Shown in pieces: positions 6,715-9,627 of a stretch of 9,627 nucleotides of DNA. Each line of letters begins with the position of its first letter. Positions within the stretch are counted from its first letter, which is position 1. A model generated the notes under the pieces. It was not told where the DNA came from, did not search any database, and was given only the letters and a program-made list of their open reading frames with translations. The DNA is from Bacillota bacterium. GTDB taxonomy: Bacteria > Bacillota > Sulfobacillia > RBS10-35 > JAJYVN01. Location: NCBI GenBank assembly GCA_021791995.1, contig JAJYVN010000101.1, forward strand, positions 1 to 9,627. The letters are read 5' to 3'. A program made the translations under genes and the position numbers.

Positions 6715-6833
6715 TGGTGGTGTGCGGGTCCCGGTTGTGGGTGCGTGGTCCGCCCCCGGGGCCCAACCTCCTCGTATCCTGATTTGCCCGTAGGGGCAAG
6801 GGCATTCGGGCGGACGGATCGGGACTCACTCAT
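6711..6833 (-). CDS. small ORF (40 aa) bridging the SIS and flavin reductase genes
   Basis: The ATG at 6833 lies five bases before the end of the SIS gene's own TGA (6826-6828), and has AAGGTGA six bases upstream, a good Shine-Dalgarno inside the last SIS codons. It is open for exactly 40 codons and stops at TGA 6713-6711, which shares bases with the flavin reductase ATG (ATGA). The peptide starts MSESRSVRPN and ends PGPAHHQ. It is Pro/Gly/Arg/His-rich with no hydrophobic segment or recognised domain. The clean fit to both neighbours, and the lack of any other ribosome site for the reductase, favour a translational relay or a real small protein. Chance remains possible because the composition is unremarkable for GC-rich DNA. 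A 6-bp stem TTGCCC/GGGCAA (6784-6799) lies inside it. Confidence 0.45.
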   Translation of the reverse strand: MSESRSVRPNALAPTGKSGYEEVGPRGRTTHPQPGPAHHQ

Positions 6834-7911
6834 GATCGGTCACCTTGCCGGTGTGCAGGAACCGACCGGGCTCCATTCCTTGCCGCAGAGCGAATTCCCG
6901 GGCTAGCAATTGCAAGGGAAGCATGTGGAGAACTGGTTCCATGCCGCATGGCACGGGCGGTAACGCAACGCGCTCGACCCCTGTGCGCATCGGGGTGTCG
7001 GCCTCGAGGGTGATGGTTGCCACCCGCATTCCGAGTGCCACCATGTCCTCCGCCAGTTTTAGGTCGAGCCCCCGCAGCGAGCCGGGGGTGACGGCTACGA
7101 CCGCCGAGCGGTCTGGGCCGGCCGACTCGAGCGGTCCATGGCGAAACTGCGGAACACTCATTCCCTCTGCATGGACATGCGCCATCTCTTTGGTCATCAG
7201 TGCACCGACCAGAACAGCGGCGAGGGACGGGCCGCGTCCGAGAAAGAAGACGTGCTCCGGAAGGTCCAGTAACCGGACGAGGGGTGGAAGCCATTGATCT
7301 TGTTCGGCGATGGCCTGTGCCAGAGACTGGGCGGTTTGCTGCCAGATTTCGATGCGCGCCCCAATGCCGAGGGCTTTACGGCCGGCCCGGAGCAGCAATT
7401 CCTCCGCCAAGAGGTCGAGCGTCAACAGACTGCACAGGCTAGTCTTGGTTGCTGCCGCAGTTTCTTCACCCGCAGCAAAGGCCAAGGTGACTGTCGCGCG
7501 CTGCGCCAACGGACTGGAGGGCTCGTTGGTCACGGCCACGACCGGGGTCCCGAGCGGCAACACCTGCAGGAGTTGAAGCAATTCGCCGGTACGCCCCGAT
7601 TGCGAAACTAGTACCAACAGACTGGATGGCGAGGCCAGGCTCGTTGCGAAGTGGAGGAGTTCACCTGCCTCGAGCTGCACCGCCGGTAGACCAGCGTCGA
7701 GTAGCCGCAGGTAGAAGGGGTAGCTCGAGAAGTAGGATGCGCCCATCCCGGAAACGACAATGCGTTCAATGGTGGGGCCAAACAGCGAGCCCGCAGTGGT
7801 GAGAGCCGTTCCGCCCACAAGGTTACGAATCGATTCCTCGATGGCCTCCGGCTGCCCGAGGATCTCAGCGTGTAGCGGGTCCGAGACCATTGGCGCGGTC
7901 GCTGTGGACAC
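6826..7911 (-). CDS. SIS-domain sugar-phosphate isomerase/deaminase-like protein (GlmS isomerase-type, no glutaminase)
   Basis: A 361-residue cytoplasmic protein with two SIS domains (about 45-175 and 218-345), like the isomerase half of glucosamine-6-phosphate synthase but without the N-terminal glutaminase. Relatives act as aminosugar-phosphate isomerases/deaminases or fructosamine-6-phosphate deglycases. SIS1 has SGMGASYFS (54-62) and the phosphosugar loop SQSGRTGEL (103-111). SIS2 has GRGPSLAA (225-232), then KEMAHVHAEG with Glu242 and QFRHGP with His258, and ends MEPGRFLHTGKVT with Lys356. By my alignment these match Glu488, His504 and Lys603 of E. coli GlmS, while the equivalent of Lys485 is Met239, so the reaction may not be amination of fructose-6-phosphate. 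GTG 7911 is preferred over ATG 7890 because GAAGGG lies six bases upstream. The gene leads a run with flavin reductase and lipoprotein. Confidence 0.85.
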   Translation of the reverse strand: MSTATAPMVSDPLHAEILGQPEAIEESIRNLVGGTALTTAGSLFGPTIERIVVSGMGASYFSSYPFYLRLLDAGLPAVQLEAGELLHFATSLASPSSLLVLVSQSGRTGELLQLLQVLPLGTPVVAVTNEPSSPLAQRATVTLAFAAGEETAAATKTSLCSLLTLDLLAEELLLRAGRKALGIGARIEIWQQTAQSLAQAIAEQDQWLPPLVRLLDLPEHVFFLGRGPSLAAVLVGALMTKEMAHVHAEGMSVPQFRHGPLESAGPDRSAVVAVTPGSLRGLDLKLAEDMVALGMRVATITLEADTPMRTGVERVALPPVPCGMEPVLHMLPLQLLAREFALRQGMEPGRFLHTGKVTDHE

Positions 7912-7994
7912 ACCCTTCCCTTCTGCTCTATCGCGTCATGTTCGTGGTGGTGCCCGAAATCCCTTGTGGGGTGCGGTCGATTTTGGGGCGTGCT

Positions 7995-8291
7995 TCAGTA
8001 ACGTGACCGGTTTAGGTGACGTGCGACCAAGATCACCGCAAAGACAATGGCGACGATCGCGCCCAAGCAGAGGATGAAGAAGAGGATTGCCGCGACCAGC
8101 CCGAGCAGTGGCAGCAAGATCAGACCGGTGCCGGCACCGCCGATCGCCCCGTACAGCATCCGCCGCCCTGGCGGGAACTGGCGGCCCCATTGGGTATAGT
8201 TCACCCCCACCACCCCCACGGTGGTCAGGACCAAGACGAGCACGACCAACAACACGTTGGTTCCTCCCCAGCGGGTGGTCTTCCCTTTCAT
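7995..8291 (-). CDS. small hypothetical membrane protein (98 aa)
   Basis: The product is not recognised. It has a short basic N-terminus (MKGKTTRWGG) and about three hydrophobic helices: roughly residues 12-30 (VLLVVLVLVLTTVGVVGV), then 47-68 and 70-90. These are separated by a polar stretch containing NYTQWGRQFPPGRR, and the protein ends in the basic tail RHLNRSRY. The periodic hydrophobicity and basic tail support a real protein in spite of the absence of a clear Shine-Dalgarno before ATG 8291. It precedes the SIS gene by 83 bases on the same strand and may share its transcript. A weak promoter lies just upstream (8324-8352). Confidence 0.65.
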   Translation of the reverse strand: MKGKTTRWGGTNVLLVVLVLVLTTVGVVGVNYTQWGRQFPPGRRMLYGAIGGAGTGLILLPLLGLVAAILFFILCLGAIVAIVFAVILVARHLNRSRY

Positions 8292-8323
8292 TCTAACGGA
8301 AGCATGTGGGTTGCGCGCGGCAT

Positions 8324-8352
8324 GGTATAGAGACGCGCGAGACGACTGTCGC
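8324..8352 (-). promoter_or_regulatory. weak promoter candidate for the small membrane protein gene
   Basis: On the minus strand GCGACA (8352-8347) and TATACC (8329-8324), each with 4 of 6 consensus matches, are 17 bases apart. The predicted start of transcription near 8317 would leave about 25 bases of leader before ATG 8291. This is the best-placed candidate in front of the run toward SIS, but the match is modest. Confidence 0.25.
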
Positions 8353-8534
8353 CATGAGGCGGCAGGTGAATTGTACTCTTCCCTTGCGGTTCCCTATACA
8401 GTACAAAAAGGAGCACGGGGGCATTTGCGCCTCGGCTGTATCCCGACTGCGGTCAGGACTAGGCGCAGATCGCTTGTCTGTGTGAGTCGCGTCATGCATG
8501 TAATCCCGTCCTCGAAGCGTCCAAGGGCGGTACG

Positions 8535-8702
8535 ATGCGAAAGGCACTTTGCGGTGCAAGTACGATCGCCGTGTTTGGTTCGCGGGCACGGCCTCCGAGC
8601 ATGTTGCCGCACCGGCTTCTCGGTGCGTTTCCGATCGACCGCGTCGCGCCAAGCGTCGTGGGCGCTGTCGCGAGGCTGCACGGCCATTGCTCGCCTCGAT
8701 GA
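8535..8702 (+). CDS. possible small ORF (55 aa), doubtful
   Basis: ATG 8535 has AAGGG seven bases upstream and opens a 55-codon frame ending at TGA 8700-8702. The peptide begins MRKALCGASTIAVFGSRA, weakly like a short signal sequence, and continues with LLGAFPIDRVAPSVVGAVARL. Its composition is more protein-like than the other frames of this gap. No family is recognised, and an ORF this short is expected by chance in GC-rich DNA. Confidence 0.15.
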   Translation: MRKALCGASTIAVFGSRARPPSMLPHRLLGAFPIDRVAPSVVGAVARLHGHCSPR

Positions 8703-9021
8703 CCCGTCAACGCCCCGGAGTTTCACTTCAAGACGGCCAAACCATACGCCGCGTGGTGTGGCATCATGGCTGCCGAGGACCTGAACGGGAGTGGTGCGTA
8801 ACCACACGAGCCAAATCGGCAGTCTATGCGACGCCACTGTTCCGAAGTCCCTCAGCGGGGAGACACACTGTGGGTACGCGGCGCACCGGAACCGCAACGC
8901 CGTATGGAAGATCTGGAATCCGGCGCGGAACGGTTGAGGTACAGTGGTCGGGGACCGGGAAGGAATGGCCGCCCTTGCAGAACCGAGAAGGCGTTGCCGT
9001 TGAAGGGTGGAGTACAGTGAT

Positions 9022-9040
9022 GGGATGGGAGAGGGCAGGG
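9022..9040 (+). promoter_or_regulatory. G-quadruplex motif in the leader of the GAF gene
   Basis: Four runs of three G with loops AT, AGA and CA lie on the sense strand, 35 bases before ATG 9076. This fits the canonical G3+ quadruplex pattern with short loops. If the gene instead starts at ATG 9025 the motif would be at the beginning of the coding sequence. Confidence 0.4.
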
Positions 9041-9075
9041 CGGTGCCGCTGAGCGGAACCGATGGGAGTTCCTCC

Positions 9076-9627
9076 ATGGGTGCCATGCCACGGCAGCCGC
9101 GATTGACGAGGGCAGGGCGCTGGCATGTCGCAAACGGGGAGCCTGACGAACGGCTCGTACGCGAGAACGCTCTCTGGCGCGCGGTGATGGCGGAGGAGCC
9201 TCCACGTGTACTTGCCCGTAAACTACTGTTCCTTCTGGAACACATCCTGCCAGGGGTCCCCGCAGAGGTCCTCTTCGGCAGTGGGACAGGGGACTACGTC
9301 GAGGTAATTGGTACGCGCGGATTCCCGCGGAGCCGAGGCCTGGGATGTCGCATTCCCCTTGGTGTGGGCATTACAGGCGAGACCGCCCGGACGGCGCGCA
9401 TGGCTTGGGTGCCGGACGTGTCCGTGGATCCGCACTATATCCCCGCTGTGCAGGGTGCGATCTGGGAACTGGCAATACCGCTTTTGGACCATGCGCGGGT
9501 GGTCGGTGTGATTGACCTCGAGTCGGCGGACTCGGAGCGTCCTAGCGCGGCCAAACGGCGCTATCTCCGCCAATTGGGGCTGCTTGCAGGCCCCGCGTTC
9601 GGTCGCGCCTTGCGTGGAGCGGTCGTT
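9076..9627 (+). CDS. GAF-domain protein, N-terminal part (continues beyond the window)
   Basis: An open frame (184 codons visible) runs off the right edge. After a basic leader (about 1-25) and a helix ERLVRENALWRAVMAEE, residues about 45-180 form a GAF domain: AEVLFGSG, CRIPLGVGITGETARTARMA (91-110), VPDVSVDPHYIPAV (112-125), ELAIPL (131-136) and RVVGVIDLES (141-150). GAF domains sense small ligands or redox state and usually precede an output module such as GGDEF, HD-GYP, a kinase or a phosphatase, which here would lie outside the window. ATG 9076 is chosen because GGGAG lies seven bases upstream; ATG 9025 and ATG 9085 are in frame as alternatives. The frame is closed by TGA at 9001-9003, so the protein cannot start earlier than that. 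Confidence 0.8.
   Translation, partial: MGAMPRQPRLTRAGRWHVANGEPDERLVRENALWRAVMAEEPPRVLARKLLFLLEHILPGVPAEVLFGSGTGDYVEVIGTRGFPRSRGLGCRIPLGVGITGETARTARMAWVPDVSVDPHYIPAVQGAIWELAIPLLDHARVVGVIDLESADSERPSAAKRRYLRQLGLLAGPAFGRALRGAVV

Larger units (their letters stand above)
8292..9075. other. 784-base region without a recognisable gene
   Basis: Long open frames on both strands here (for example 8394-9245 minus and 8549-9052 plus) translate into Arg/Ser/Pro/Thr-rich sequence with no domains, typical of non-coding GC-rich DNA. Notable contents are an inverted repeat TTGTACT/AGTACAA (8371-8377 and 8400-8406), a weak 55-codon ORF (8535-8702), and a G-rich leader with a quadruplex motif (9022-9040). No tRNA, known riboswitch or RNase P, SRP or tmRNA signature was seen. 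The region is unusually long for this window and could hold a decayed gene or an untranslated RNA. Confidence 0.6.

Noticed and set aside
6784..6799. TTGCCC/GGGCAA hairpin after SIS as a terminator
   Set aside because: No U-run follows on either strand, and it lies inside the candidate coupling ORF.
9004..9018. AGGGTGG resembling a T-box antiterminator core
   Set aside because: The following bases do not match the T-box consensus, there is no specifier stem or terminator, and the downstream gene is not amino-acid related.
8394..9245. 283-codon open frame on the minus strand
   Set aside because: Arg/Ser/Pro/Thr-rich with no domain or plausible helix pattern, and it overlaps the start of the well-supported GAF gene on the other strand.
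1..9627. CRISPR arrays, tRNA or rRNA genes
   Set aside because: No regularly spaced repeats, no GTTCRANNC-type tRNA arm in a cloverleaf context and no rRNA-like conserved blocks were seen on either strand.

Overview
The window is GC-rich bacterial chromosomal DNA with short intergenic gaps, purine-rich Shine-Dalgarno sites and some GTG/TTG starts. The gene set is an APC permease, a COG4705 membrane protein, a DUF2231 protein, DinB, a Sulfolobus-type glucose dehydrogenase, a lipoprotein and a GAF protein. It suggests a high-GC, environmental, Gram-positive-like bacterium such as a Sulfobacillus- or Alicyclobacillus-like Firmicute, or possibly Chloroflexota. That assignment is an impression from gene families and is not proven by a marker gene.

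Layout. (1) 1-3236, minus strand: DUF2231 membrane protein -> overlapping COG4705 membrane protein -> phytanoyl-CoA dioxygenase-like enzyme -> APC permease. The permease is cut off after about 222 of roughly 600 residues, and the DNA beyond the breakpoint (1-101) looks like the end of an insertion sequence. A good TTGACA promoter lies in front of this run. (2) 3366-4991, plus strand: a DinB-family protein, then glucose 1-dehydrogenase. (3) 8291-4997, minus strand: small three-helix membrane protein -> SIS sugar-phosphate isomerase-like protein -> a 40-codon small ORF -> flavin reductase -> unrecognised lipoprotein. The small ORF overlaps both of its neighbours. The lipoprotein meets glucose dehydrogenase tail to tail with only 5 bases between the stops. 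(4) 8292-9075: 784 bases with no recognisable gene. (5) 9076 to the right edge, plus strand: the start of a GAF-domain protein that runs out of the window.

How the genes work together: glucose dehydrogenase (glucose to gluconolactone) and the SIS protein (phosphosugar or amino-sugar handling) both fit sugar metabolism, but nothing shows that they share a pathway. The SIS-flavin reductase-lipoprotein run looks like one transcript.

I see no convincing new defence, mobile or biosynthetic system. The signals most worth checking are translational. One is the coupling small ORF at 6711-6833. Another is a stem-loop that separates a strong Shine-Dalgarno from the permease start (767-820). The third is a G-quadruplex motif in the leader of the GAF gene (9022-9040). 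No tRNA, rRNA or CRISPR array is present.
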